A stretch of 24,119 nucleotides of DNA from Azolla pinnata (GCA_037176905.1 JBBBWG010008502.1:1-24119), one strand, 5' to 3'. Counted from the first letter of the stretch, positions 11,001-21,189 are shown. The notes: generated by a model from the sequence alone, not told the origin. Program-made: numbers and translations.

Positions 11001-14000
11001 ACAGAAGCCCTTAAGAGAATCCACAGTTTTCCAAGAAACATACTCATCAAAAAGAGAACCAGTGGGGAAGATGCCAGGGTAATTAAGCGATGGCTGCAAT
11101 AAAAATAAACCAGGGGAACCCATTTTCTTTGAAGTGGATTCTTTAGGTGAATTATAACAGAAAAATAATGTATAGACATACTCGTGCTAAGTAGCCTCCA
11201 ATAGCTGGGCCAATCACTAAACCAAGACCCCACATTGTGCCAACCTGTACATTAACATGACCAATTTTTGTAATTACTACTAATAAAACATGTTTTGCCC
11301 AAAATCACACCATAAAAAACCTTGATTCATATACACACCAGAGACATTCCGAGTGCTTGTTCTTCTTCGGTAGCAATCTCTGAAATATAGGCCTGCAAAA
11401 TATCCCTCTTCTCAAGAACTGCAACTTTCCAAACAATTCTAGCTTACAGAAGTAACAATATCTAAAGACCTGGACCAGATATTTTGGCTAGTTATTAGCA
11501 ACAACTCCACTATTAACTACACCAAAAAAAGAGACTTTTCATATACTCCCCTGTAAGACATAATTCAATGATGTTTCTCTTAGGAGCAGTTGCACGATCT
11601 ACCTCACCAAAACCCACTGATATAAGAACAAGACTAATTATATGGAAAAGGAACTATGGCGGCTTTTGCAGCAAAGCATTCCCAACACTTGTACATACAT
11701 GGAAGGAAACTAAATCTCACTTGCACCAAATGCCTCAGCATGACAACAATTTCACAATGGACATGACACGCCCTCAATGTAGGACTGTCTACATTATGGC
11801 TTTTTCTAAACAGTATGCCTTTTTCTAAACATCTAGATTTTCTTCATTCTTTTTCTCCGCTTCTTTTCCTTCATTCTTTTTCTCTTTTTCTCTGCTTCGT
11901 TGTCCATTTGAAGTGAGCCTAGCCTATTCACACATTCAATACCTCTTTATCTATTCAATCCCTTCATGCTGAATGATCTTTTCAGTTTTTCTTAGTTTTT
12001 CTTAAGAATATAATACTAACATTAGACTACAATTAAGTAAAAAGATAACGAGGGCCTGATCCTCCTGAGACACTCAAGTTATATCTAAACATTGCCAACC
12101 TACAAACGATGCCCTATACCCTGCTGGTTATTATGCAACAAGTATCTTGATCATCGTGGCAACAAAAGCCTAGCTCTCACTGATGGCGTCTCAAAAGATC
12201 AGCCTAATGATGTAATCAGATGATGTGTCTTATGAGGGTTGCAAGGAGTCATTTTTGTATACCTCCTTAGGCCCCCTGAAGTGCAAAATATTTTAGAACG
12301 AATCTCTGTTCATTTGGTGTCAATATTGCAAAAGCACATGCAAACTATCATTCACACTATCCAATCACATTGTTCCATTTCTATTATGAAAATACCCTTC
12401 ACTTATGTTATGTGAAAATTCGTGTGAACTACCCTTGCAATGTTACGCATACATAAAAGTTTTGTTGATCACTTAAATAGTTCAACCCATTTCATATTAT
12501 ACCAACATCATGTTAACCTGTCTAGCATCTTTTTATTTCAGGACCATTTCCAGGATTAGTAGTTCTATAAGGACCACTTACTCGTATAGTCCCAAGAAGG
12601 CCATTGAAGAATCCAAGTAGAAACCTCGACAACAAGGCCATCCAAAATGTTGTACTGAAGCCGAAAATTGAATTGAAAATAACTCTGGATTTGAAGAATA
12701 AATTCACCTATCATGTTAACACTATGTCTTCCTATGAATCACCAAACGAGGACACACCTCATAAAACGGGCTAAAATGTGCATGAATCTCTATCTCATGA
12801 GGTAAGGTCAGTGAATGAATGAATGAATGACTGTATACATGTATTTATGCACATATGTATTTGTATCTATGTATGCAAGTGTCTTAGTTTGTATAGAGAG
12901 AAAGAGAGAGTATTTCAAAATTACATACATAGCTGCAGTACCACAAATAATCACTGGCTTACGACCATATTTATCTGCTAGAAATCCCCAAGGTGCTGAC
13001 CCAACACATCGGCCAAGCATAAAGGCGGAACCTACAGATCATTCGCCATCCAAACACCCAAAACATACTATTATGATTCTATTCACGTAACATTGCCTAT
13101 TGTTGTATTACTGATTTGAATTTCCATGTCACAGCAAGGCAGAAATTCTCTTGCCTATAAATCCTGCATAAAAGGCGATTTGTGTCTCTGAATCTGCAAC
13201 ACCAAAGTCTTCTGTCTGGAAACAGCAGAAATAATGTCATTTACCACATAATAGTAGACAAGAATGGTCCAATTCAAATGAAATACAGCCTTTTGAAAAG
13301 TTAAGGCAAACCAATGGACAATGACGAAAGAAAAGAAGGCACACATAAAAAGCACTGACCATGAAGTAGATGAATGGGAACAGTGACGATATCGGCAATG
13401 CTGTCAGAAACCAGAAGAAGGAAAGTTCTCAGTAACTAACTGGAAAGATACAATAGATTCTTTTTCCTTAACAAAGGATCGATCGAGTGCAAAGGAGCAA
13501 GAAAATGGCGCATTGATACGGGATGGGAATAGAGTGATTTTCAACATCTTTCCGTCACCCAGGTTGGTAATCCATGATGTGTGCGAATTGATAATGAATG
13601 AACTAAATCTATCTACCCATCAATCTAAGTATTGATCTATCTATCTATCCATGTAGATGCATGAATATGCAGTACATAAATACATACATACATGCATACA
13701 TGTATACATACGTACGTACGTATGTACGTAGGTAGGTACGTATGTAGATACAGACAGCGGAAGTGACATCGATCTATCTACATACATACATGCACACACA
13801 CATACATACATATGTCGAAAATGAATCTAGCTATCTGTCTAGCTACATAGGTACATATACACATGCTACAGACATGCAATATGCACATTGCAACATACAT
13901 TATCTGGAATGCTATCTAGCTACCTATCTGCATACACATACAACAAAGATATCGACATAGGGATGACAAGGAGTGCATTGTGTGTGCGGTTTCGGAAGCT

Positions 14001-14178
14001 TACAATTGCAGAGGACAAGGACGGAGATGAAGATGAAGTATTTGGTGGGCGGGGTGGAGGCGGCGGCGGCGGAGAGCTTCCTGCGGTGGACGGCACATCC
14101 GGGGCAAGCTGCTTCCACAGAGGACGGAGGAGCGGGGAGCAGTAGGGGACGATGCCCTGCTTCGCCATAACCACTCAT
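8029..14178 (-). CDS. ZIFL: ZIFL-family major facilitator transporter, 17 exons, intact
   Basis: Hand splicing joins 17 exons into a 486-residue protein with no stop or phase break. Exon coordinates are in the next entry. The protein is a 12-helix-type major facilitator. ZIFL-specific signatures are all present: CPGC at residues 25-28; [11 protein letters not shown] at 107-117 (loop 2-3); [19 protein letters not shown] at 178-196; and PETLHNH at 242-248 in the central loop. Further segments match the family, such as SLHDMAYAE (288-296) and [19 protein letters not shown] (408-426). Known family members move nicotianamine, phytosiderophores, or K+/H+ at the vacuolar or plasma membrane. The substrate here cannot be told. 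The start at 14178 has A at -3; in-frame ATGs at 14190 and 14232 could add 4 or 18 residues. Length is usual for the family, and there are no signs of decay. Confidence 0.93.
8621..8931 (-). other. ZIFL intron 14 (311 bp)
   Basis: The intron starts GTATATT after the codon for Val405 and ends CGACAG before exon 15. Nothing coding is seen inside; a longer minus-strand frame that crosses its start is simply exon 14 read into the intron. Confidence 0.8.
9225..10182 (-). other. ZIFL intron 12 (958 bp)
   Basis: The intron starts GTTACTCTC at 10182 and ends CTGTAG at 9225. It is AT-rich with homopolymer runs and no recognisable embedded gene or transposon domain. Confidence 0.75.
11393..12581 (-). 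other. ZIFL intron 5 (1189 bp, longest)
   Basis: A canonical GTAAGT donor lies at 12581 and a TTTTGCAG acceptor at 11393. A plus-strand 86-codon frame inside (11568-11828) has no recognisable family and is probably chance. A pyrimidine-rich run (TTCTTTTTCTC type) lies at about 11840-11900. Confidence 0.8.
12812..12830. repeat. (GAAT)n microsatellite in ZIFL intron 4
   Basis: About four GAAT units lie within the 244-bp intron 4 (12928-12685). Confidence 0.85.
13632..13870. repeat. Tetranucleotide microsatellite tract in ZIFL intron 1
   Basis: Blocks of CTAT, ACAT, TACG and TAGG tetranucleotides alternate across this tract, including ACATACGTACGTACGTATGT near 13706-13725. Similar ACAT blocks continue to about 13870. 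The alternating purine-pyrimidine content makes cruciform or Z-DNA formation conceivable. It fills much of the 603-bp first intron (14003-13401) and is likely polymorphic. Confidence 0.85.
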
Positions 14179-14660
14179 CTTCGTGGGTGTCATGCTTTTT
14201 GTTCTCAATGAGGCGAGAGCTTTTCTATTCATATTTCATCACATCTCCAGATTCACAACACTTCATTCTTTCTCGAGTGATTAGGACTACATTTCATTGA
14301 ATTACAATGTCCTCTATCATGGTCTAACATCACAGCTTTGGAAGAAGGGTCGATTCGCTGACCCATTGAATGCATCGATCCTTGCTGTATGTAAAAGAGA
14401 TCGTTTCGTAAAGTCTCTTCTAAAAACGCTTTCAGTTTGCGGTCGCTCGCTCGAATTGCGACGAGCGCGAAATAGGACGGAGCCTGCTTTTTCTCGGAAC
14501 TTGCTCGCCATCGTGCCAGAAAGCACATGCCCGGACTTCTCTGCTTTTTTTTTTTTTGTCTTTCTCCTGCTGACTGACGGAGCCTATCCTTTGATGGAGA
14601 CAAGCAAAGTGCTCTTTTTCTCCACCACGCCGATCGATATATGATATACATCGCATTCAC
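14179..14660 (-). promoter_or_regulatory. Presumed 5' UTR and promoter of ZIFL gene
   Basis: This is the upstream flank of the transporter start. Open frames on both strands here (for example 14660-14253) show no family features and are likely chance. No clear TATA box can be assigned; TATATC-like words lie near 14636. A run of about 13 T residues sits near 14545-14557. The region is assigned from position, not from a recognised element. Confidence 0.35.
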
Positions 14661-15240
14661 GCCTTATGCTATCGTTAAGGCACCCTGTACACTTTGTATC
14701 GAGGTGAGAGGAGAACTAGTTCCACTTGACCCCCCCAGCTGACGGTGAGAGACAGATCCACGTGCTGATCAGTGTCCCATACTATTGTAGATGGTCCCAG
14801 ATGCTTGGATGAGACTCTCAAGATTAGAGACATGCACCTTGCTACGCTAACAAAGCCTCGACATCATCATGATGATGACATGAACTAAGAGGGAGTAACC
14901 CTCTTATATACAACCAAACCCTAGTTCCCTGTTCTGTTTACACTTGACCCCATTCGTGTATACTGGTCACGTGAGAAGACACGACTGATTATATCTCATC
15001 GTAGAATTGAAGGGCTTCAATTTAGGTACTCTCATTCTAACACAGTCTAACCCACGTTGATTGACTATAAGGTCCATGAATGACTAAGCGATCAATTATA
15101 GTCATGCTCATTGCAGTAATTGATTCTTGTACGGTGGGTGATTGTGATGCTCATAATGAATGAACTACTATTGCCGTCGGTCTCAACAAACTCATGTTCA
15201 ATGCTAGCATTAATCGGACATCCTTCCTTGTTACTAGGAA
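14661..15240 (+). mobile_element. Possible LTR remnant with TATA-like box
   Basis: The text around 14890-14930 (GGGAGTAACCCTCTTATATAC) looks like an LTR promoter with a TATA box followed by a leader. CACTTGACCCC occurs twice, at about 14725 and 14940. No pol sequence, partner LTR or clear ends were found, so this is only a suggestion. An ordinary intergenic promoter is the alternative. Confidence 0.25.
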
Positions 15241-15897
15241 TTATATCTTTCATTCTAAGCACTTATTTATGATTACAACTTTATTTGATTCCTTTTACAA
15301 AATGAGCAAGTCATCGAAATATTGTGCTTTTTATTGTGTTAACAACTTCAGCAACTAGGGAGTGTATAGTCGGATAGTTATTGTCATGGTGAATTTTTCC
15401 AAAACGAATATCTTTCCATTGGTTAACCTTGCAAGATTATACAATGAAGCTATATAGAGTTACAAACTTAAGTAGCTTCTAAGCTACATTTATCGGCCTA
15501 CATCTCCTCAACCGCTTTACCTTGCTTTCCATCTATGAGGAAACAACCTTGCTAGAGGTGTGAAGTTCCATATTGGTTTGCAAAGTCAAAGGTTAAAAAA
15601 AGGCCCACTCTTCCAATATTGTTATACAAATGAAAGCCTTTCATTTATATCATATGCCTCATGACATGTACTAATGTTGTCATATTGTCCTTTCAAGGTA
15701 TGCATTGCCATCACCTCGGCATTACAGGCCGTTTCACCTAGATCCATAATATTATCATCAAATACTTTGCTACATGTAGCTGTCCAAATTATATACTACA
15801 TCTTTATTGTACAAATAAACTCTCACTCTATATGCATGTCCTAAATCGCATAAGAGGTTTGTAACTAATCCATTTGTATACAACTTATGTGCCTTTG
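15241..15897. other. AT-rich interval, nothing recognised
   Basis: No open frame of note was seen. It lies downstream of the LINE fragment on the minus strand and may contain its 3' tail. Confidence 0.35.
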
Positions 15898-16690
15898 TTA
15901 TATTTTAAGGTTTATATCTCTTAGATCTGCATCATAATAATTTGTCATCGCCTCCAAACTAGCCCACACAACTATCCCCAAGAAAATAATCCATTCGTGC
16001 TGCTTACTACCAAAATATATAAGACTCTCTTCCATGCCAATTGTGTTGCTTGACACTTCCATAAGCGATGTTTCAATGTTTCGATATGACAAATACAAAA
16101 CTTGCATGCACTCGATCCACTTGTATATTGCATGCATTGTCCCACAAGTAACGCCATATGTACTTCTAGCCATTGCATTACAATAATCTTCAGTTCCTTC
16201 TTCCTCAACCATAACGCTACCTAAAAATTTTGCCAAAAATTCCAATGACATACGTTGTTGGAGCCAAAATCTCATAATTGTTGGTGTAATCTTTTGTTGA
16301 GCTTAACATAGTATGAAAAAAAAATCTCATCTCTTCTCTAAACATTCATATGGGTCCTTCTGGCAAAAGGCCTTGGATCACATGGTAACCACATCAAAGA
16401 TCTTTTCTCAACACTTTTAGCTTTCAATGTAATTTTATTGATTCTAGTTGTAGATGTATGATACACTTAGATCCATTATAAGCAAGGATCCTTATTTTTG
16501 TCTTTCTAGTATAGTGCATTATCTCTATCTCGGTCCATGAACTATGCATATAAGCCACACCATCCACATCATAAAGGAGACAATTTCCATTAGCATAAAA
16601 ATACCCTTTGACCCCAACAAAAACTTGAAGCCAACTACTTGTGAATAACCCTTTCTCACTTATATGCTTGCATTTGCCACTATTATTGTT
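15898..16690 (-). pseudogene. LINE (non-LTR) retrotransposon tail with zinc-binding domain
   Basis: On the minus strand, the frame 16208-15972 includes CKFCICHIETLKHRLWKCQA followed by AWKRVLYIL. This is the pattern of the zinc-binding domain found after the reverse transcriptase in plant LINEs (C-x2-C, then ET-x2-H, then C, then W). Upstream, in other frames, a GLLPEGPI-type piece near 16350 and a continuous stretch from about 16690 to 16430 (containing VKGYFYANGNCLLYDVDG) may be earlier parts of the same product; I do not recognise that stretch on its own. Stops and frameshifts are frequent, so this is a dead fragment without its reverse transcriptase core. Confidence 0.7.
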
Positions 16691-16729
16691 ACAAACATGT
16701 ATTTGTATTATTGGCTGACCAAGTGTGAA

Positions 16730-16940
16730 TAAGTTAGGTCAAGAAAATCCTAACCTTGATTGAAAGGTTGTTGTATATAAACCCTTTTTTAGGGATTTAA
16801 GTTTTTTGGAATTGTTTTGAAATAGAAAAGAGAGTGATTTGTTCTCGGTGCTCTTTTTTCCTGCCTTGACTAAGTGAGTACTCGCACGCTCTAAAATTTC
16901 CACGCCTCGTATTTTGTATCAGTTGAGAGTTTGTTCTTAT
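16730..16940 (+). mobile_element. Possible LTR piece with TATA box
   Basis: A TATATAAACCC box near 16774 is followed by a leader-like region and by TGTATCAG near 16915. The arrangement resembles the middle of a plant LTR. Ends are not defined and no matching copy was found here. Confidence 0.25.
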
Positions 16941-16949
16941 GGAATGGGT

Positions 16950-17190
16950 GGGTTGGTATGTCCTATCCTCCTAGCCAATAGGGCTCTTATATAGCCCTCC
17001 CCCTAGATCACACCATGTCCATACATGTATGGCCTCATGGCACATGTCATGGCTTGCAAGCATGGCCGGTCATCTGTCTCAGCATGCCCACCTAGAGCAT
17101 GCACATGGCCACTAGTCATGCCTTGCCATGGCCATACATGTCTTCTAACATGCATGCATGTTATAGCCTATATAAGGTCATGACATACCA
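16950..17190 (-). mobile_element. Probable 3' LTR of minus-strand Ty3/gypsy element
   Basis: Read on the minus strand, the purine tract TTCAAGGGGGA (17201-17191) is followed at once by TGGTATGTCATGACC from 17190. This is the classic order of polypurine tract then LTR start. The putative U3 is rich in CATG and GCATGC words, and GGCTATATAAGAGCCC near 16990 would serve as its TATA box. The far end of the LTR was not located; 16950 is only an estimate. Confidence 0.55.
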
Positions 17191-17199
17191 TCCCCCTTG

Positions 17200-19540
17200 A
17201 ACAATTGATCATCTTCCTCAATAATAAAGTCTTGAAAATGCCTTCCGAAACTTACTTACAGATTCCCAAGTTGGACCTGTCAATGGATGTCCTTTCTAAG
17301 AGACTAATACTTGGCAAAAACTGCGATTTCTCATTTTCTTTTCTCGACTATCGAACATGCCATCTGGGCCATAGTCATCCTCTACTAGATTTTGTAAGGC
17401 CACAAGAACCCCCACCGTGTTTTCATCATGTAGTAGAGATTTCTTCAATCTACTAACATGGAACACAAGATGGATACAACTTCCTATTGGCAACTCCAGC
17501 TTATAAGCTACCTTTCTTATCTTCTTAATGATCATCCATGGACCACAATAACTTGGAGAAAATATCCAATTCGAGGAGTAATTAAAAGATACACTTGATC
17601 TCCCACTTCAAAAGTTCTAAGAGTATGTTTTTTGTTGGCAAAATGTATTACTATATCCACAACCGATCAAATGTTTCTCTTTGCCATATCCAACATTTCT
17701 CGCATTTCTTTTAACAATTGCAAGGCACTTGGATTTCAGCAACTTATTCCAATCGAATATGGAACTAAATGCTGAACCCCATAATTCAGCTCAAAAGGAG
17801 AGAATTTAGTTGTCAAATGTTTTCGTGAGTTATACACATACTCTAACAAAGGAAAATAATTTTCGCAATCCCTTTGTTGAATAGATACATATGCCCCCAA
17901 CATATCTTCTAAGACTTTGTTAACCTGCCTTGTTTGACATTGGTTTTTGGATGTTCGCCACATCTAAATTCCAATTTAGTACCCAGTTTCGTGAACAAGC
18001 TAGTCCAGGACTGTCCAATAAAACGTGCATCTCGGTCAAACACAATTTTATCTTAGGTATCCCATGAGTACAGAAAATATGTTGAACAAACAAGTCAGCC
18101 ATCTGTATAGCACTAACTTCCTTTGTTGTCGAAATGAAGTGTGCCATTTTAGTCAATGTATCAATCACACCAAATAGTGCTTTGTGTTGACGTTGAGTAT
18201 GTAGCAACCCCACAATAAAATCCATGGATATACTTTGCCATATCCAATTCGGTATAGGCAAAGACTATAATAATCCAAGATAATGAACCCTCTCATACTT
18301 AGAGGTTTGACAAGTAATAGATTTGGACACATAGTCCAGTACATCCTTGTCTAGATGGGACCACCAATAATGGCACCAAACCAACTCTAGAGTTTTCTTC
18401 ACGCTAGGATGTCTTGCGCATGGGCTATCATGGCAATCCTTCAAAACCAAGTCCTTTATACTAGGAACTTGTGGAACACACACTTTTCCTTTTCTATTTA
18501 TCATTCCTTGTTCCATAGAGAATTTTGAAAGTATCAAATTTCTGCACAAATCGCTCTCATTAGCTTTCCCCTATCAGCTAACCTTAGACCATTTACTTTG
18601 AACAACTGCATTCTTTTTTTGAGTTTCTCGTATAGTACTTGACGTCTCACTTTCGGCTATACTAAAACTCATCTGACACACCAATCTTGACAGTGCATTA
18701 GCCATTACATTTTGTTTACCTTTATGGTACTTAATTTCCATTTGGAACTCCTGCATGAGTTGCGCCCATTTTCCTTCCCGACCTCTAAATTCCGGTTGAG
18801 TACAAAAGTACTTTAGGGTGACATGGTTTGTTAAGACTTTAAACTCACTCCATAAAGGTAGTGATACCATGTCTTAAGTCCGTTAATGATCGGATAGAGT
18901 TCTAGCTCATGCGTGGGCCACTTCTTTCGTGGCGGAGAGAGCTTCTTACTCAGGAAAGCTATAGGTCTATTTTGTTGAATGAGGACAACCCTTACCACTA
19001 CATCACTAGCATTTGTCTCTAGGATGTAGGGTAACTTTGGGTCTACAACCTTCAACACTGGTGCAGATGCTACAACTGTCTTAAGCTGGTAAAACGCTTC
19101 GTGTCTCAGAAGTGTAGAATCGTATACTACCCCTAACTTTAACATTTTAGTCAAAGGTGCCACTAAGGAGGCATAACTCTGAATGAACTTTTGATAAAAG
19201 CTTGACAGTCCTAAAACGATCTCAATTTTGAATGTCACTTGATGTTGGCCAACTTAGATTGACTAAGACCTTTGAAAGGATCCATTCTTACCCCTTCAAT
19301 GGATATTAGATGGCCTAAATATATTCAACAATCTCTTGACATAAGAAGGTTTTTCTTTTCATTGATATACAGTGAATGATCTAAAATTTCAAACATTGTA
19401 GGTAGATGACTTATATGTTCATCTAGGGTTTTTCTAAACACTAGTATGTCATCGATAAAATCGACAACAAAATCCCCTAGTACTGGACAAAACACATTAT
19501 GCATGAGCATCATAAATGTGGCAAGTGTTATAAATCCGTT
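17200..19540 (-). pseudogene. Ty3/gypsy pol remnant (RT half, RNase H, integrase)
   Basis: Minus-strand order follows Ty3 pol. At 19540-19325 is the second half of reverse transcriptase, with an intact DFIDDILVF active-site box near 19453. At 19238-18831 is RNase H-like sequence (SFYQKF, DASDVV-type box, AFLSKKLSPPRKKW). At 18870-18640 the domain ends with GKQNVMANALSRL. At 18460-18290 is the H2C2 zinc finger of integrase, with spaced His-His-Cys-Cys. At 18261-17740 is the integrase core, with SMDFI and a later NSRKHLTTKFSPFELNYG; the middle catalytic region is degraded. At 17535-17440 is the C-terminal KVAYKLELPIGS...HLVFHVSRLKK motif. Gag, protease and the first half of RT are absent, and stops and frameshifts separate the blocks. 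Confidence 0.9.
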
Positions 19541-19990
19541 GTTGTGCCATACGATGTCGGATCTTCGCGTGAGTTGGGTGATGACCACTGGGTTCCTAGA
19601 TGAGGAGAAGTAGAGAATAAAAGAGAGAAGAGCAAGATGGATGGTAATGGGTTTAGAGATTAATCCTCTAGAATCTCTCCGACAAACTCCTAATGATTGC
19701 TGAGGCTGATTTGATAATGATCTGATTGAAGAATTTGATGAATTGATATTCTCTGATGATGAGTTGATGAATTCCAATGATGAATTGATGAATTGATCTT
19801 CTGATCTAATGATGACCTGATCAATCCATGATCAAGGCTTGAACTAGCCTTGTTTTTATAGTTGATCAAGGGCTATGCATGCCTTCATGCATGCTAGTTG
19901 CGCATGCACACATGTCATGCATGTGCTCATACACATTAGTCGTGTACATGATCTTTGCTTCTATTATATATGGATGCATTTAATTGTATT
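19541..19990 (-). mobile_element. Probable 5' LTR-like sequence next to truncated RT
   Basis: On the minus strand this has a CATG/GCATGC-rich block (19935-19875), a CTATAAAAACAAGG TATA-like box (near 19862-19849), repetitive ATTCATCA words (19830-19690), and a pyrimidine-rich leader (19640-19590). It runs straight into the reverse transcriptase half at about 19540. The U3 style resembles the CATG-rich block at 17025-17165, though I could not align them well enough to call them a matched LTR pair. Confidence 0.45.
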
Positions 19991-20204
19991 TATGAGATTT
20001 TAGTGCAATGGAAAACACTAAGTTTGGAACATGGAAGTATAGGGTTTAGGTCTTGCCTTATGCATGTATAATACTAGTTTATCAATACGTTATCTATTCT
20101 TATATTTTCTCTGTTTGGAAGGGGTGTAATGTGTACATTACGACACTCGCACCCTCCAAACCCGCACATCCTCCGGTATGTGCCGAGTTTAGCCAATCCC
20201 TTGT

Positions 20205-20905
20205 CGGCCTAGGATACTTACGGACCTCAGTCCTTTATGTTCCAAGATAGTACCATCCTCGCCAAACTTCTTGTAATATTGTCCTTTAATTTTGAATGAA
20301 TGTGTTTCTGTAGTCCTTCATGTTCCAAGATAGTACCATTCTCGCCAAACTTCTTGTAATGTCCTTTAATTTTGCATGAATGTGCTCCTGTAGTCGTTGA
20401 TGTATTTCCCGCTAATTGACGTTGATGGATTCGCTTGTTGAATTCACATTCAAAAACACCTTTGCCGTTACTAGCAAATCCAGTTGTTGTTATTTCCTTG
20501 GCACTCACTGCTTCTGTTGCTCCCTCATTACTCATCTCATTCTTCGTTTTATTTTCTTGGTTGAGGGCTTTTCCTTCCTCAACTAGTTTTCCTTCTATTT
20601 CTTTGGTAGGCTCTCCATTTTCTTCAATAATTCTTTCCTTGTACCTTCTTGTTCAATCGAATTGAGTTAGTTGGGTTTTCCAAAACTTATGAGATTTGAT
20701 GATCTTCCTCCAAACTCTTTCTTTGTTATTGATGTTGTTATTGTGGTGGTGGTGGTGTTTCTCGTTGTTGTGGAGCTCTTTCTTCAAGAAATTTCTTTAG
20801 ATCAGTTGGTGTCTCGATGGCAGAAGTTACAATATCAGATGTTGTCTTGCATTGATCTAATTGTTTCTGCTTTTCATCAAGAGAAACTTCCCACTATCGG
20901 CACAA
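20205..20905 (-). pseudogene. Unrecognised charged reading frame(s), perhaps a gag remnant
   Basis: On the minus strand a frame from about 20660 to 20227 encodes a Glu/Lys-rich sequence (KERIIEENGEPTKEIEGKLV near its start), then KIKGHYKKFGENGTILEHEG. In a neighbouring frame, 20880-20755 reads LDEKQKQLDQCKTTSDIVTS and onward into a proline run, with no stop. The charged, helix-prone composition would suit a retrotransposon gag or a coiled coil, but no domain is recognisable. The C-terminal part is duplicated out of frame. Given the surroundings, a broken transposon gene is more likely than a host gene. Confidence 0.35.
20229..20391. repeat. 83/80-bp imperfect tandem duplication
   Basis: Copy A is 20229-20311 and copy B is 20312-20391. 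They share TTCCAAGATAGTACCAT and CTCGCCAAACTTCTTGTAAT, with a 3-base deletion (ATT) in B and several substitutions. Since 83 is not a multiple of three, the minus-strand frame of copy A is shifted relative to copy B. Confidence 0.9.
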
Positions 20906-21189
20906 TGTGTAAGGAATCAGTGAACGTTACTGCCCCTGGACTTGAACCCAGGATCTCGTACTACATAATGGGGAAGCCTAACTTGAAGTAGCTGATCATG
21001 ACATGAAATACTTAAGGCAACTTTTTTTCTTTTGCTGTGAATACAGTAATCACATATATCATGAAAAAGTAGCCTTAAATATTTTATGTTATGATCAACT
21101 ACTTCAATGGTTAGGCTTCTCCATTATGTAGTACGAGATCTTGGGTTGAAATCCAGGGCAAAAGCAACGTTCACTGATTCCTTACACAA
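20905..21189. repeat. ~285-bp inverted-repeat (foldback/MITE-like) element
   Basis: The left arm (20905-21018) and the right arm (21189-21072, reversed) match over about 115 bp with scattered mismatches and small gaps. Shared words are TGTGTAAGGAATCAGTGAAC, GATCTCGTACTACATAATGG and GAAGCCTAAC. The loop is about 53 bp and itself shows faint continuing similarity. Each arm includes a GGTTCAAGTCC-like word (perfect in the left arm, on the minus strand) that resembles a tRNA B box. Possible origins are a MITE or foldback element, or two SINE-like copies in opposite orientation. It lies next to the gag end of the plus-strand Ty3 remnant. Confidence 0.85.

Larger units (their letters stand above)
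8029..14178 (-). other. Exon-intron structure of the ZIFL gene
   Basis: Exons in order of translation: 14178-14004, 13400-13360, 13215-13155, 13031-12929, 12684-12582, 11392-11339, 11244-11182, 11093-11044, 10965-10890, 10713-10552, 10471-10384, 10268-10183, 9224-9117, 8976-8932, 8620-8532, 8340-8297, 8141-8029 (stop TGA 8031-8029). They total 1461 nt. Each junction was chosen so that frame and family alignment continue. Introns run from 78 bp (intron 8) to 1189 bp (intron 5, 12581-11393). Introns 3 (13154-13032) and 10 (10551-10472) require GC donors; the other 14 have GT. Exons 2, 16 and 14 are very short (41, 44 and 45 nt). Least certain is the end of exon 12 (GCA|GTTACT), chosen from the family alignment. 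Confidence 0.85.

Noticed and set aside
11568-11828. 86-codon plus-strand frame inside ZIFL intron 5
   Set aside because: No homology recognised; it lies wholly in an intron on the opposite strand.
13888-14170. Plus-strand glycine-rich and acidic frames opposite ZIFL exon 1
   Set aside because: They are the complement of the GC-rich exon 1, whose minus-strand reading carries the family CPGC motif.
14253-14660. 135-codon minus-strand frame upstream of ZIFL
   Set aside because: No motif, overlaps other frames on both strands, and lies where the promoter and 5' UTR are expected.
20925-20960. tRNA gene
   Set aside because: There is a B-box-like word, but no A box, cloverleaf or acceptor stem; the T-arm pairing is imperfect.
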